From contig JAHBUL010000011.1 of NCBI GenBank assembly GCA_019638085.1, positions 87,533 through 151,532 of the forward strand: a stretch of DNA of 64,000 bases. The letters run 5' to 3'. This stretch comes from Flavobacteriales bacterium (GTDB lineage Bacteria; Bacteroidota; Bacteroidia; Flavobacteriales_F; PHOS-HE28). Below are positions 46,452-56,201 of this stretch, piece by piece (positions within the stretch are counted from its first letter, which is position 1; each line of letters begins with the position of its first letter). The position numbers were made by a program, and so were the translations under genes. The notes beneath the pieces are model-generated. The model worked only from the letters and a program-made list of their open reading frames with translations. It had not been told where the DNA came from and did not search any database.

Positions 46452-49053
46452 TCAGATCTGCCCCCCCACACCCTTGAACTTCTCCACAAAGGCGGAGATC
46501 TTCTCGAACACAGTTTGCTTCTTCGTTTTGTACTGCGGATTGAGCGGGCTCATTTTGGGCAGCGTGGCATTGAGCGCCGTGCCGTTCTCTGTTGCGTATT
46601 CCCGCTTCAGTGAAGCCTTGATGTACCGTCTTGCTTCTTCTTCATTGAGCCCCTCGGACGTGATGAGTAATTCGGCTTCGCGCCTTTGTTCCTCTTGGGC
46701 GAATTTGAAGAAGGCGTCGATGACGTTCGCCTTGTCGCCGATAGCGTCCAGGTCTGTTTGATTGATGAAGTCGACGATCAGGCTCTCTTTGGCGCGGTTG
46801 CCGATACTGGCCCGTATCACCCGCCGGACCTCATCAATGAGATCGGATTTGTTCTTCGTTTTCTTGTTGTGCTCGAAGATGAGTTCCAGAATGTAGTCGA
46901 GGTTGATCTCTTGGGATTTCAATAGGTCCACCTCAAAGACCACATCATCCCAATCCAAGGTGGAAGCTTCTTTCTCCGCACCGTCCTTCTGGCGTCGCAG
47001 CCAGTCGCGCGTGTCGTTGTAGGTGGACCGGTAATCCTGGATCAGGCGCTCCGAAGGCACGTCGACCGTCCGCATGGCTTCGATGTCGGCATCGCTCAAG
47101 TGGTGCTTGGCCTTGAACTCCTCCACCGCCTGCGGGTCTTGCAGGTCCACCCCTTGCAGGGCCTTGAGCCCCGTGAACTCGTCGTAGTTCTGGAGGATGT
47201 TCTCCACCCGCAGGTATTCGCCGAAGAGCTTCGCGAAGTCCTTCTTGTCCTGCTCCTTGAAGATGGCACCGGGGTCGGGGAAGCGGGCTTGCAGTTCCTT
47301 CACCACCTCCGCGTAACCGCGGCAGGCCCTGCCTGTGGCGAGGTCGGTGAAGCCTTCCATGTATTCCTTGTAGCTCTTCTCCAACACCACGTTCTTGGTG
47401 TTCGCGTTGCCGAAGAGCGTGATCGCATCGATCGTGGCTTGCTCCAGGTCGCGGAAGGTTACGATGTTGCCGAAGGTCTTGGTGGCATCGTAGATCCGGT
47501 TGGTGCGTGAATAGGCCTGCAACAACCCGTGGTAGCGCAGGTTCTTGTCCACGAAGAGCGTGTTGAGCGTGGGGGCATCGAAGCCGGTTAGGAACATGCC
47601 CACCACGATCAGCAGGTCCACTTCCTGCTTCTTCACCCGCTGGGCCAGGTCGCGGTAGTAGTTCTGGAAGCCCGTGCTGTCCACGCTGTAGTTCGTCCTG
47701 AACGCGGCGTTGTAGTCGGCGATGGCGGCACCCAGGAATTCCTTGGCGCTGCTGTTCATGGCGCTCACCTCGAAGCTCTCGTCCGCGATGTCGCCGATGG
47801 CATCCTGTTCCTCGTTGGCCGCGAAGGAGAAGATGGTGGCCACCTTCAGCCGCTTCTTTTCCTCCAGCTCCGCCTGTAGCTCGCGGAAGGCTTCATAGTA
47901 GGCCTTTGCGGCATCCACGCTGCTCACCGCGAACAGGGCGTTGAAGCCCTTTGCCCCCATGTGGGCGCGATGTGTCTTCAGGGGGAAATTCTTCAGTATG
48001 TAGCCCGTGATCTCCCGGATACGATCCGGGTGGAGCAATGCCTTCCTGTTCTCAGCGGCACTGAGCTTCTTCTCGTCCTGCTCGCTCTCGATGGATTTGA
48101 ACCGTGGACGCACATTATTATAGTCCACTTTGAACTTCAGCACCTTTTCATCGCGGATGGCATCCGTGATCACATAGGAATGCAGTTCCCGACCGAAGAC
48201 GCTTGCGGTCGTTTCAGCACCCAAGGCGTTCTGCGGAAAGATCGGCGTGCCCGTAAAGCCGAATTGGTAGTATTTCTTGAACTTCTTCGTCAGGTTCTTC
48301 TGTGCCTCGCCGAACTGGCTGCGGTGGCACTCATCGAAAATGAAGACCACTTGCTTGCTATAGATGGGCAGGTCGCTCTCCCCGCGCATCAGGTTGTTGA
48401 GCTTCTGGATGGTGGTTACGATGATCTTGTTGTCGTCCTTCTCGATGTTCCGCTTCAGGCCCGCCGTGTTCTCGGACCCGTTCACGCTGTCCGGAGAGAA
48501 GCGTTGGTACTCCTTCATCGTTTGGTAGTCGAGGTCTTTGCGATCCACCACGAAGAAGACCTTGTCCACGAAATCCAGTTTAGTGGCCAGCCGCGCTGCC
48601 TTGAAGCTGGTGAGGGTCTTGCCCGATCCGGTGGTGTGCCAGATGAAGCCACCGCCGTCGGTGCTGTTCCACTGCTTGGCGTTGTAGGCGCTTTTGATCT
48701 TCCACAGGATGCGTTCGGTGGCCGCGATCTGGTAGGGGCGCATCACCAGCAGCGTGTTGCTGGTGTCGAACACGGAGTACTTCAGCAGCACTTCCAACAG
48801 GGTCTTCTTCTGGAAAAAGGTGGCCGTGAAGTCCTTGATGTCGGAGAGGAAGCGATAGAGCTGCCCAACGTTGATAGCCCGCCGCATACGCGCGTGGTCA
48901 GGATATGCCTTCAGGTATCCTTCTTCGATCTTTTCCCAGATCGAACCTTCATCCAAGGGGGCCGATCTCAGGCCAACCAATGCCTGCATACCCCTTGTCA
49001 AGGAACTCTTGTGTATGTGCGCCTCCATCAGCGCGGACCATCCAAATGTTCAT
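46452..49053 (-). pseudogene. hsdR: Chimera: Mrr-type N-terminal domain joined to HsdR helicase, frameshifted
   Basis: The main frame (46452-49028) is the motor and C-terminal part of a type I restriction subunit [43 protein letters not shown], Walker [13 protein letters not shown] box ([10 protein letters not shown]), FTGTPIF, and [31 protein letters not shown]. The N-terminal PD-(D/E)xK nuclease domain is missing. Instead, translation from ATG 49053 in another frame gives [20 protein letters not shown] then [13 protein letters not shown], continued after a shift at the G5 run 48957-48961 by [20 protein letters not shown] and [11 protein letters not shown]. That is the N-terminal domain of Mrr-like restriction enzymes. 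One base too many in the G run breaks the join. The fusion point is near 48830-48845. Probably a deletion product and not a working restriction subunit. Confidence 0.8.
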
Positions 49054-49101
49054 GTTATTCATTTTTCACCTAGTAACCGCAACACACTTTCCCGGTTTGA
49101 A

Positions 49102-51771
49102 TTAAGGTTTTGTATGAAACTGCTTCACCAACCCCTCCAAGCTCATGTTCTCCGCGATCACATTGTGCGGGATCAGCGCGTAGGTCCAAGGCTTGCCACC
49201 GTTGGCAGTAGCGTGCTCCGTGGCCAAGGCGCACCACTTCTGGGCAGCGTCCTTCTTCGCGAGCACTTCGGTATCCGTCATCTCGCTCTCCTTCTTGGGT
49301 TCGAGCATGTAGATGTGGTCCTTGGTCTCGGCGATGAAGTCCGGGATGTAGGGGTGCTGCTCGTGGGCGCGCTTGTAGAAGATCTGGAACTGGCCGGGTA
49401 GCGGCTTCAGCCATTTCTGGCTGTCGCGGTCCAGGATGATGGACAGGAGGCGCTCGGGGTTGCTCTGGAACTTCACCACCGGGTAGAGGCAACGCGCATA
49501 GCCGCCGTAGACATACTTGGTGATGGTGCTCAGTGGCTTCGGCTCTTCGCGGAAGATGCGCACCGGGTTCTTGTAGTCCGCGTTGAAGGCGCTGCGTTTC
49601 AGTTCGCTGAAGCCCGCATGCACCACCGTTTCGTAACCGGCGGCTTTTTCCCACGCGTGGTCCAGCATCTGCTGGTGGACGAGTTCCACGATGGGCTTTT
49701 GATAGTACTGCAATACGTTGCGCGTATCGCTCTCGTCGAGACGGCTTCGGAAATGGTCTACGACCTGTTCCGCCAACTCATAAAGCAGATCAGCGTGGTC
49801 GTCGTAGCTGATGTCGTCGAAGTTGAATAGACCGCGCACGACATAATCTTCGAGACGGTTAGCGGGTGTGCCTTGTTCACCGGCGGTGATCACGTGCGTG
49901 CTCTGGTCGTGCAGGTGCTTCACCAGGATGTCGCGCTCCACCGGTTGGTAGTTCATGTTCTTCAAGTCCACCTTGAAGGAATGAAAGCCCGTAGTGACCT
50001 CGCCCGTCGGAAACACGTTGATCTTCGGGATATCGATGGTCTGGTCAATGAGCAACTTGGTGGTCTTCTCCACGATGGCGTTGACATCCGCCACGATGGA
50101 AAGACCGGGCAGTTCCAGTTGGGCGACAGTGAGCGTTTCGCGTACCTGTGCAGCGATCTGCTCCTGCACATCCGCAGTGAGCAGGTGGGCTGATGAGGGC
50201 AAGCCTTCATGCTGTTTGATGATGCGCACCACCGTGCGGGCAATGTGCCGCTCCGTTGAATTGGCAAAGGGGCTCTGCACCACACTTGCACCGGGGTCGG
50301 TGGTACCCGGTTCGGGGTCGCTTACCATCTCCTCGATGTTGGAGCGGGCGATCACCGTGGTCATCCGTTCTTCCTTGCCTTCCGGCTCCAGGATGATCTG
50401 CTTCAGGCGAATGGGCGAATCGGCCATGTTCGCCTCGTCGACGATCTCCTGGAACTTGTCGTGCGCCACGATGCTCAAGCGGTCGATGGCCGCTACGCCG
50501 GTGCGCTTGCCGTAGGGCAATCGCAGGCCGCGACCGATGCTCTGCTCGATGAGGATGCGGGCGTTGGCCGCGCGCAATGGAACGATGGTGTAGAGGTTGG
50601 TCACATCCCAGCCTTCCTTCAGCATGTTCACGTGGATCACGATCTCCGTGGGCTCGTCCGCGCTTTCCACGGCAAGCAGGCGCGTTACCATTACCTCTTC
50701 CTCGGCACCGGTGCGGCTGCTGTCCACTTGCAGCACCTTGTCCTTGTATTGGCCGCCGAAGAATTCATCACCCTTGATCAGGGTCATCAACTGGCCAGCG
50801 TGCGTGGTGTCGCGGGCTATGATGAGCATGAAGGGCTTCACGATCGGCTTGTCGTTCTGCCGTGCGTAGGTCTCCAGTTCCACCTTCACGGTTTCGTGCA
50901 TGCGGATGCCGTCGCGCAGCTTAATGCCTTCCAGCACATCGGGTGTGAACTGCTTCGCATTGAAATCCTTCTGCGTGGCCACGGCGGGTTCCTTCACGAA
51001 ACCATCGTCCATGGCCTTGCCCAGCGGATAGTCGTAGATCACGTTCGTGAAAGCCACACTGCCCTTGCTGGTTTCCACGAAGGGCGTGGCCGTTAACTCC
51101 AGGCCGAGGATCGGTTTCAACTCGTTGATGGCCTTTACCCCGGCACTGGCACGGTAACGGTGGCTTTCGTCCATCAGCAGCACCAGGTCGGGCAGGGCGG
51201 CGAGGTATTCGAAGTAGCTCTGGCCGATGTATTCGCTGAGGCGCTTGATCTTGGGTGCCTTGCCGCCGCGCACTTCGCTGTTGATCTTGCTGATGTTGAA
51301 GATGTTCACCCGACAACGGGTAAGGCTGTCGAAGAGCGTGTTGGCCTGCCCGGCGTAGTTATCGCCGGTGATGATGTGCGGCGTGTTGACGGCGAATTCC
51401 CCGATGCCTTGGAACACATACTTCCGCGTGTTCGGCGTGAAGTCGGCGATGAGCTTGTTGTACACCGTGAGCCCTGGTGCCAGCACGAAGAAGTTGTTGA
51501 TCCCGTGCGCCAGGTGCAGGTAGCTGATGAAGGCGCCCATCAAGCGCGTTTTGCCCACGCCGGTGGCCAGCGCAAAGCACAAGGAGGGGAACTCGCGCTC
51601 GAAATCGGTAACGGTGGGGTATTCGCTTTGAATGGCTTGCAGCACCGCCTTCATGTCCACGTCTTTCCCCGGCGGCATCAGTTCGGTGATGCGGTCCAAT
51701 ATCTCCAGTGAGCGGCGTTGCGGTGGGCGAAGGCTCAAGCGGCCCGCGATGGCGTTCACGTGCCGGTTCAT
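49102..51771 (-). CDS. res: Type III-like restriction subunit (Res), helicase-nuclease
   Basis: 889 residues. Superfamily 2 helicase motifs: Walker A ATGVGKTRLMG (about 70-80), DESH box in VLLMDESHRYRASAG, LELTATPFVE, and motif VI in ILIEQSIGRGLRLPYGKR. Near the C-terminus (about 800-825) YIPDFIAETKDHIYMLEPKKE gives the P-D...E-x-K pattern of a PD-(D/E)xK nuclease, so it appears intact. The enzyme should translocate on and cleave unmodified DNA together with Mod. Its ATG (51771) overlaps the Mod stop (51768) as ATGA; it is the last gene of the X-PIN-Mod-Res operon. Length matches type III Res proteins. Confidence 0.9.
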   Translation of the reverse strand: MNRHVNAIAGRLSLRPPQRRSLEILDRITELMPPGKDVDMKAVLQAIQSEYPTVTDFEREFPSLCFALATGVGKTRLMGAFISYLHLAHGINNFFVLAPGLTVYNKLIADFTPNTRKYVFQGIGEFAVNTPHIITGDNYAGQANTLFDSLTRCRVNIFNISKINSEVRGGKAPKIKRLSEYIGQSYFEYLAALPDLVLLMDESHRYRASAGVKAINELKPILGLELTATPFVETSKGSVAFTNVIYDYPLGKAMDDGFVKEPAVATQKDFNAKQFTPDVLEGIKLRDGIRMHETVKVELETYARQNDKPIVKPFMLIIARDTTHAGQLMTLIKGDEFFGGQYKDKVLQVDSSRTGAEEEVMVTRLLAVESADEPTEIVIHVNMLKEGWDVTNLYTIVPLRAANARILIEQSIGRGLRLPYGKRTGVAAIDRLSIVAHDKFQEIVDEANMADSPIRLKQIILEPEGKEERMTTVIARSNIEEMVSDPEPGTTDPGASVVQSPFANSTERHIARTVVRIIKQHEGLPSSAHLLTADVQEQIAAQVRETLTVAQLELPGLSIVADVNAIVEKTTKLLIDQTIDIPKINVFPTGEVTTGFHSFKVDLKNMNYQPVERDILVKHLHDQSTHVITAGEQGTPANRLEDYVVRGLFNFDDISYDDHADLLYELAEQVVDHFRSRLDESDTRNVLQYYQKPIVELVHQQMLDHAWEKAAGYETVVHAGFSELKRSAFNADYKNPVRIFREEPKPLSTITKYVYGGYARCLYPVVKFQSNPERLLSIILDRDSQKWLKPLPGQFQIFYKRAHEQHPYIPDFIAETKDHIYMLEPKKESEMTDTEVLAKKDAAQKWCALATEHATANGGKPWTYALIPHNVIAENMSLEGLVKQFHTKP

Positions 51772-53495
51772 GGCTTCTTGGTCTTTATGGTCTCTGGGTT
51801 CTTGTCGGCCTGTTTCGGCTTCTGGCCTTTTGGCTCTTTGGCGGCTTTGGCCATTGGCTTTTTGGCCTCGAAGTCCAGGGTGGCTTGTTGGGGTGCGGCT
51901 TTCTCCGGCTTGGCCATCGGCAGGTTCTCCACGTTCAGGCTGTAGTCATCGTGGCCCCACTCGCAGCGCTTCAGCACGGCCATGGGTATCTTCTTCACCG
52001 TAAGGTTGGGCCAGCGCTCGGCCTTGCCTTTGAAGGCGGTACACAGCACCAGCAGGCTGCGTTCCTCGCCCACCTCATCGCTCAGGTTCTGCAATTGCGC
52101 GGCGGTGAGGTGCTGCGTGGTCACGTAGATGAAGTCACGCTCGGTGCTATGGCCGTGCATCCAGTAGTGCTCGGTGCTGGGCGCGTAGGTGAAGCCCTCC
52201 AACTTGCACGCGGCCTCGGCCAGCATGGTGGGGTTGTATTGCTTGCTGATCACCCAGTTGCCCCACTTATCCTGCTCCAGCAGGCTGGGCGCCAACTTGA
52301 AGTAGCGGAAGCCACCGCCGCCTTTCCATTCCACGGCCTTGCTGATGCCGCCTTGGTCGGTACCGTCCACCACCTTTTGCAGGCGGGGTATGATGTGCGT
52401 GTGGCAGTGCTCGCCCAGCTCCACCATGATCCAGCGGCGGCCCATTTTGTGGGCTACCGCACCGGTGGTGCCGCTGCCGGCGAAGGAATCGAGGACGATG
52501 TCGCCTTCGCTGCTAGATATTTCAATAACCCGATGCAAGAGCCGCTCAGGCTTTGGTGTGTCAAATGGGATAACCTCTGGAAACAGAGCTTGTATTTCGC
52601 GCTTTGCCTCTTGTGTGTGTCCGACTTCAGTGTGTGGCCACCATGTCCTAGGCACGAGTCCTTGTTGTACCTCGTTCAAGTAGAGTTTAACTGCAGGGAT
52701 GTTGTCTCCACTGACACCAAAGGAGATTCTCCTGTCGTTCACAAGAGCCCAGAAGTTGGGCTCATCCATTCGCCAATGACTTCCTTTGGGTGGCTTCACT
52801 TCACGGCCAGATGGGGTCTTGATTGTGTACATCAATCCCTCATGTCGTTCTTCCGCAGCGAAGATTGGCCCAAGCCTCCAAGCACCCCTTGGGTCGTTAT
52901 CGAGGTTGGTGTATTTACTGGCGCTCTTCTCGTCGCGAGGAAGAAGCTTGCGAACCTTTTTCCAATCCAATCCCATGGGGGAATAAACCAGCTTGTAGTT
53001 GTGTGCTGGTGAAATCGCGGCTGCATTGCTTCTTCCGTAGAAGTTCTCCCAGACGACAGTTGTCACGAAGCTCTTTCTGCCAAACACTTCGTCGCACAGC
53101 ACTTTCAAGTAATGTCCTTCGTTATCATCAATGCTGAGCCAAATGACCCCATCCTGCTTAAGAAGTTTCCAAAGAATCTCAAGCCGCTCCCGAATCAGAG
53201 AGAGCCAAAGTGAATGCTCTAACCCATCGTCGTAGTGCTCGAAGGCTGATCCCGTGTTATAGGGCGGATCGATGTAGATGCACTTGATCTTCCCTGCGAA
53301 CTCCTGTTCAAGTGCTTTGAGGGCAAGGAGGTTGTCGCCGAAGATGAGGCGGTTGTCGAAGAGGTCGTGGTCGGTAACGCGCTGCTTGGCGTGGTAGCTC
53401 TTGGCGGGGTCTTCCAGCAGGATGCGGGGCTCCAGCTTGGGTCGGTTTTCCTTGCCGATCCAGGTGAGTTCGAGTTTGGGGTGCTTTTTGGTCAT
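51768..53495 (-). CDS. mod: Type III-like adenine-N6 DNA methyltransferase (Mod)
   Basis: 575 residues. The catalytic motif IDPPYNTGSAF (DPPY at 76-79) comes first, then a variable target-recognition region (about 105-320), then the SAM-binding motif VLDSFAGSGTTG (about 335) and the FxGxG-associated helix. This is the beta-class order typical of type III Mod. The C-terminal 60 residues are Lys/Ala/Pro-rich. It would methylate adenine in an asymmetric site and direct Res. DNA coding for the recognition region (about 52535-53200) is about 45 percent GC against about 60 percent on both sides, a sign of domain exchange. ATGA overlaps join it to the PIN gene upstream (53492) and to res downstream. 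Confidence 0.92.
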   Translation of the reverse strand: MTKKHPKLELTWIGKENRPKLEPRILLEDPAKSYHAKQRVTDHDLFDNRLIFGDNLLALKALEQEFAGKIKCIYIDPPYNTGSAFEHYDDGLEHSLWLSLIRERLEILWKLLKQDGVIWLSIDDNEGHYLKVLCDEVFGRKSFVTTVVWENFYGRSNAAAISPAHNYKLVYSPMGLDWKKVRKLLPRDEKSASKYTNLDNDPRGAWRLGPIFAAEERHEGLMYTIKTPSGREVKPPKGSHWRMDEPNFWALVNDRRISFGVSGDNIPAVKLYLNEVQQGLVPRTWWPHTEVGHTQEAKREIQALFPEVIPFDTPKPERLLHRVIEISSSEGDIVLDSFAGSGTTGAVAHKMGRRWIMVELGEHCHTHIIPRLQKVVDGTDQGGISKAVEWKGGGGFRYFKLAPSLLEQDKWGNWVISKQYNPTMLAEAACKLEGFTYAPSTEHYWMHGHSTERDFIYVTTQHLTAAQLQNLSDEVGEERSLLVLCTAFKGKAERWPNLTVKKIPMAVLKRCEWGHDDYSLNVENLPMAKPEKAAPQQATLDFEAKKPMAKAAKEPKGQKPKQADKNPETIKTKKP

Positions 53496-53947
53496 GGGAA
53501 CTTGTAGCTGGCCAGCTTCACGAAGTGCCCGTCCAAATGGGTGAAGTCACCATCAGCAGTGATGAGGGTGGCCTTGGCCACATGTGCCGTGGCGGCGATC
53601 CATAGGTCGTTCTTGGCCATGTTACGGGCTGACATGCCTAAAGGCTTGTTCTTCAATTTGCCTTGGCTGAAGGCATCGATCTTGGCATAGGCTTGTATGA
53701 GTTCGGTGTTGGTGCCGGAAATATTCACCACCAGCATACGGGCCAATAGGGCGTTCATCTCCTTGGTCTTGGGCACACCCCAACCCAGCTTCAATGCCAA
53801 GGCATGCATTTCAGCGACGGAAGCCACGGAAACCATGGGCAAGGCATCCTCCTTGTCCAGGCCGTGGTCTTTTTCCATCCGGTCATAGAGCGGGTTCTTG
53901 CGAAGGCAGTATACCAACGTGTTCGTATCCAGCACGAAGGCCCTCAT
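53492..53947 (-). CDS. VapC-like PIN-domain nuclease in restriction operon
   Basis: 151 residues from ATG 53947 (MRAFVLDT), chosen because it overlaps the upstream stop as ATGA and begins directly with the first PIN strand. Acidic active-site residues are all present: D7 (FVLDTNTLVY), E46 (ASVAEMHAL), D114 (AKNDLWIAATA) and D132/D134 (ITADGDF). PIN proteins are Mg-dependent RNases, most often VapC toxins. No small VapB antitoxin is adjacent; the upstream partner is the 312-residue protein X. The PIN gene is coupled to both X and mod, so it may act inside this restriction system, for example as an RNase effector. That role is inference. Confidence 0.9.
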   Translation of the reverse strand: MRAFVLDTNTLVYCLRKNPLYDRMEKDHGLDKEDALPMVSVASVAEMHALALKLGWGVPKTKEMNALLARMLVVNISGTNTELIQAYAKIDAFSQGKLKNKPLGMSARNMAKNDLWIAATAHVAKATLITADGDFTHLDGHFVKLASYKFP

Positions 53948-54882
53948 CCTTTTAACATCCGCAAGATGGTATCCAGGTCCTCGTCGCCGGGCCACTTGCC
54001 CTTGATGTCCGGCAAAGGATTCGTGCTTCCCGCCTTGCGCCGATACTCGGCGATCTGCTCTTTCACCGAGTTCACTTCCGGTTTCCGGCTGAAGAAACGA
54101 TCGCCTTCGGAGGGGGCGAAGAGCTGCTGCACTTCAACGATCTCCTTTCCGCCGGCACGCCGGTGCAACAGGCCCTTCACGGTGACCTCTTCGCCGAGAT
54201 AGGGACGTACTTGGTCCGTGTGCAGGCCGGGGTTCAAGAAGCCTTCCACCCGCTTGCCATCCGCGGTATGGATCTCGATAAGGGCCTTGCTGTGCCGGAA
54301 CATGTCCACCTTTCCGTTCACTACGGTGAGCAACGGTGCGGGAATGGCCACTTCCATGGAACGGATCCGTTTCAGGTCCGCCTGGTCCAATTCCAATGGA
54401 GGCACGCTGCCTTGGTTCTGGATGATCATGCGCTCTTTCGGGTCGCGGAACGCATGACGGATACCGCGGAGCTCATTCAGCAGGCCCTTGTCCAGCAAGT
54501 CCTTGGCGGCACCGCCCCCGTCCAAGGCACGGTGGTAGGATTCAATGAAGAGGCCCATGGGCGTCTTCTTCGTCAAGGCGATCTGGTGGGCTTGGCGGAA
54601 GGCATCCAATTGAACGTTCGGCAGGGTGTCCTCCAAGGTGGCGCACTCGATCTTCAACACGTTTCCCTTCTTGCCCAAGCCCACCAGGTTCATTTCCACG
54701 GCTGCTTCCAGGCCCAGGGATTCTTTGGAAGGACGGCCCTGCACATAGCTGATGCCGCGCAGCTGCAACTGCAAAGCCCCCTCGGCCACGCGCGTAATGC
54801 TCCGCGTGATGTATGAAAGGCGACGCAGGCTGATGGCCCCTGGCTTTTCAAGGGCATCCTGTATGATCAATTCATACTGCAA
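53944..54882 (-). CDS. Protein X, unknown first gene of PIN-Mod-Res operon
   Basis: 312 residues if started at TTG 54882; no ATG or GTG lies in frame upstream before a stop 16 codons earlier, so the start is unusual or the 5' end has been lost. The N-terminal half is beta-rich (YELIIQDALEKPGAISLRRL, then SYITRSITRVAEGALQLQLRG). A middle helical part (DAFRQAHQIALTKKTPMGLFIESYHRALDGG) and a second beta domain (VDMFRHSKALIEIHTADGKRVEGFLN, YLGEEVTVKGLLHRR) follow. I recognise no family; the C-terminal part could be a small barrel binding nucleic acid. Its stop overlaps the PIN start as ATGA. It could neutralise or recruit the PIN nuclease. Confidence 0.75.
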   Translation of the reverse strand: MQYELIIQDALEKPGAISLRRLSYITRSITRVAEGALQLQLRGISYVQGRPSKESLGLEAAVEMNLVGLGKKGNVLKIECATLEDTLPNVQLDAFRQAHQIALTKKTPMGLFIESYHRALDGGGAAKDLLDKGLLNELRGIRHAFRDPKERMIIQNQGSVPPLELDQADLKRIRSMEVAIPAPLLTVVNGKVDMFRHSKALIEIHTADGKRVEGFLNPGLHTDQVRPYLGEEVTVKGLLHRRAGGKEIVEVQQLFAPSEGDRFFSRKPEVNSVKEQIAEYRRKAGSTNPLPDIKGKWPGDEDLDTILRMLKG

Positions 54883-55028
54883 AGTGGCGTTGTTGTTGGT
54901 GGTGGTGAAGAGGTTGGGGGTGTTTGGTCAAAGCTACGGCATGGGCTTTATTCCGGTTTGAGCATGCGAAAGTGGGGCTTGGAAGAGGACGCGTGTGCTG
55001 CGCGGCGGCGACCGCTATGGACCGTATT

Positions 55029-56201
55029 TTATTCAGGCTCGATCCCTTCTGTGTCCTTGGAATCCACTACAGCAACTTCATTGGCAAAGATCGCTTGTTC
55101 TTGAGGGAAATATTTTGTCATTTCTGCCAAGGTCAATTGGTCCGTAAGAAAGTTTTTGGCGCTTGCCACGACTAGATGGACCCTATCCCCTCCACCCTCC
55201 TTTAACCCAAGTTGACCTGAGACATAAGCAAGGAATTTCTTCTTTGCCCTCGATGCATCGTCGGTGGTCAGGTTTTCACCGAAGTATGTCACAGCGACAA
55301 GTCGCTTGTCCTCATTTCCTTTCAACGCCTGCTTTAAGATGCCGTTAATGTGTTCATCACCAAAACCATATCCGATGGAGACGATAAGTCGCGCTTCGAG
55401 GGACAGCCGCCTCAATTGGTACACAAGGAATAGGAACGGGTCGACATACTGGAGCTTATAGGTAGTGCCGAAGATGAGCTGACCTTCATCCACATTTATT
55501 GTTGAGGTTCCATCATTGTAAGTCAAGTTCTGGTTCACATCCCGAACCCAATCAATGGATCCATGAAGTTTGTAGAGGTACATGGCGCTGTTCTCGGGTG
55601 ACCCACCTTCAAAAGCACCTGGGCTCCATCGGCGCTCACCTTTTAGAAAGCCTCTTTCCGGATACTCCCCATGCTCCGCTTGGTACGCCTTTTCGACACA
55701 TAGGTCGTAGTTCAACGTGAAAACGTGTAGTGGGAACTGCAACTCCTTCTGAAACCGGACCAAACCACGGAAATAGTCGGCACGGTCATAGTTCGGTATC
55801 TCGATCCAATGGTGCCTCATCATCTTAAGGATCTCTGTTTTCAACTCCCGAACCAGCCTGAAGTCATTGCCGGCAACTTGGGTCAGTCGCGGATTCCAAG
55901 CGCCAATGAATGGGTACAACGGATGCTCTTCGAGGCGGGCCAATTCATCCAGAGCTACAACGAGGCGTTCAATGTTATAAGATACATCCCTATCAAACTG
56001 CCCTCTAATGCCATCCGCATAGAAAATTGCGCTTCGGACATAGTTGTACAGCTTGCCGAACTTAGCCCATCCGTTTTCGATGAGCCCTTCTATATTCTCT
56101 ACCATTTGTGCAGAATGCGGAATCCCCGCATCCACCGATGCTCCTGCGCCTAATAGCACAAGGACTTCATTGTTCTTGAAATTGGTGTTTGATGACATCA
56201 T
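55029..56201 (-). CDS. SIR2-domain NADase effector paired with Argonaute
   Basis: 390 residues from ATG 56201 (MMSSNTNF), which overlaps the Argonaute stop as ATGA; an earlier in-frame ATG at 56210 would add three residues. SIR2 features: GAGASVDAGIP (18-28), HVFTLNYDLCVEKA with the NAD-site Asn (about 164), YLYKLHGSIDW with the catalytic His (about 213), then VSIGYGFGDEHIN (about 290). No APAZ domain is visible, so this is not a SPARSA-type fusion. SIR2 effectors of Argonaute systems degrade NAD when invader nucleic acid is recognised, causing abortive infection. The gene is of lower GC than the flanking restriction genes. Family firm; activity inferred. Confidence 0.9.
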   Translation of the reverse strand: MMSSNTNFKNNEVLVLLGAGASVDAGIPHSAQMVENIEGLIENGWAKFGKLYNYVRSAIFYADGIRGQFDRDVSYNIERLVVALDELARLEEHPLYPFIGAWNPRLTQVAGNDFRLVRELKTEILKMMRHHWIEIPNYDRADYFRGLVRFQKELQFPLHVFTLNYDLCVEKAYQAEHGEYPERGFLKGERRWSPGAFEGGSPENSAMYLYKLHGSIDWVRDVNQNLTYNDGTSTINVDEGQLIFGTTYKLQYVDPFLFLVYQLRRLSLEARLIVSIGYGFGDEHINGILKQALKGNEDKRLVAVTYFGENLTTDDASRAKKKFLAYVSGQLGLKEGGGDRVHLVVASAKNFLTDQLTLAEMTKYFPQEQAIFANEVAVVDSKDTEGIEPE

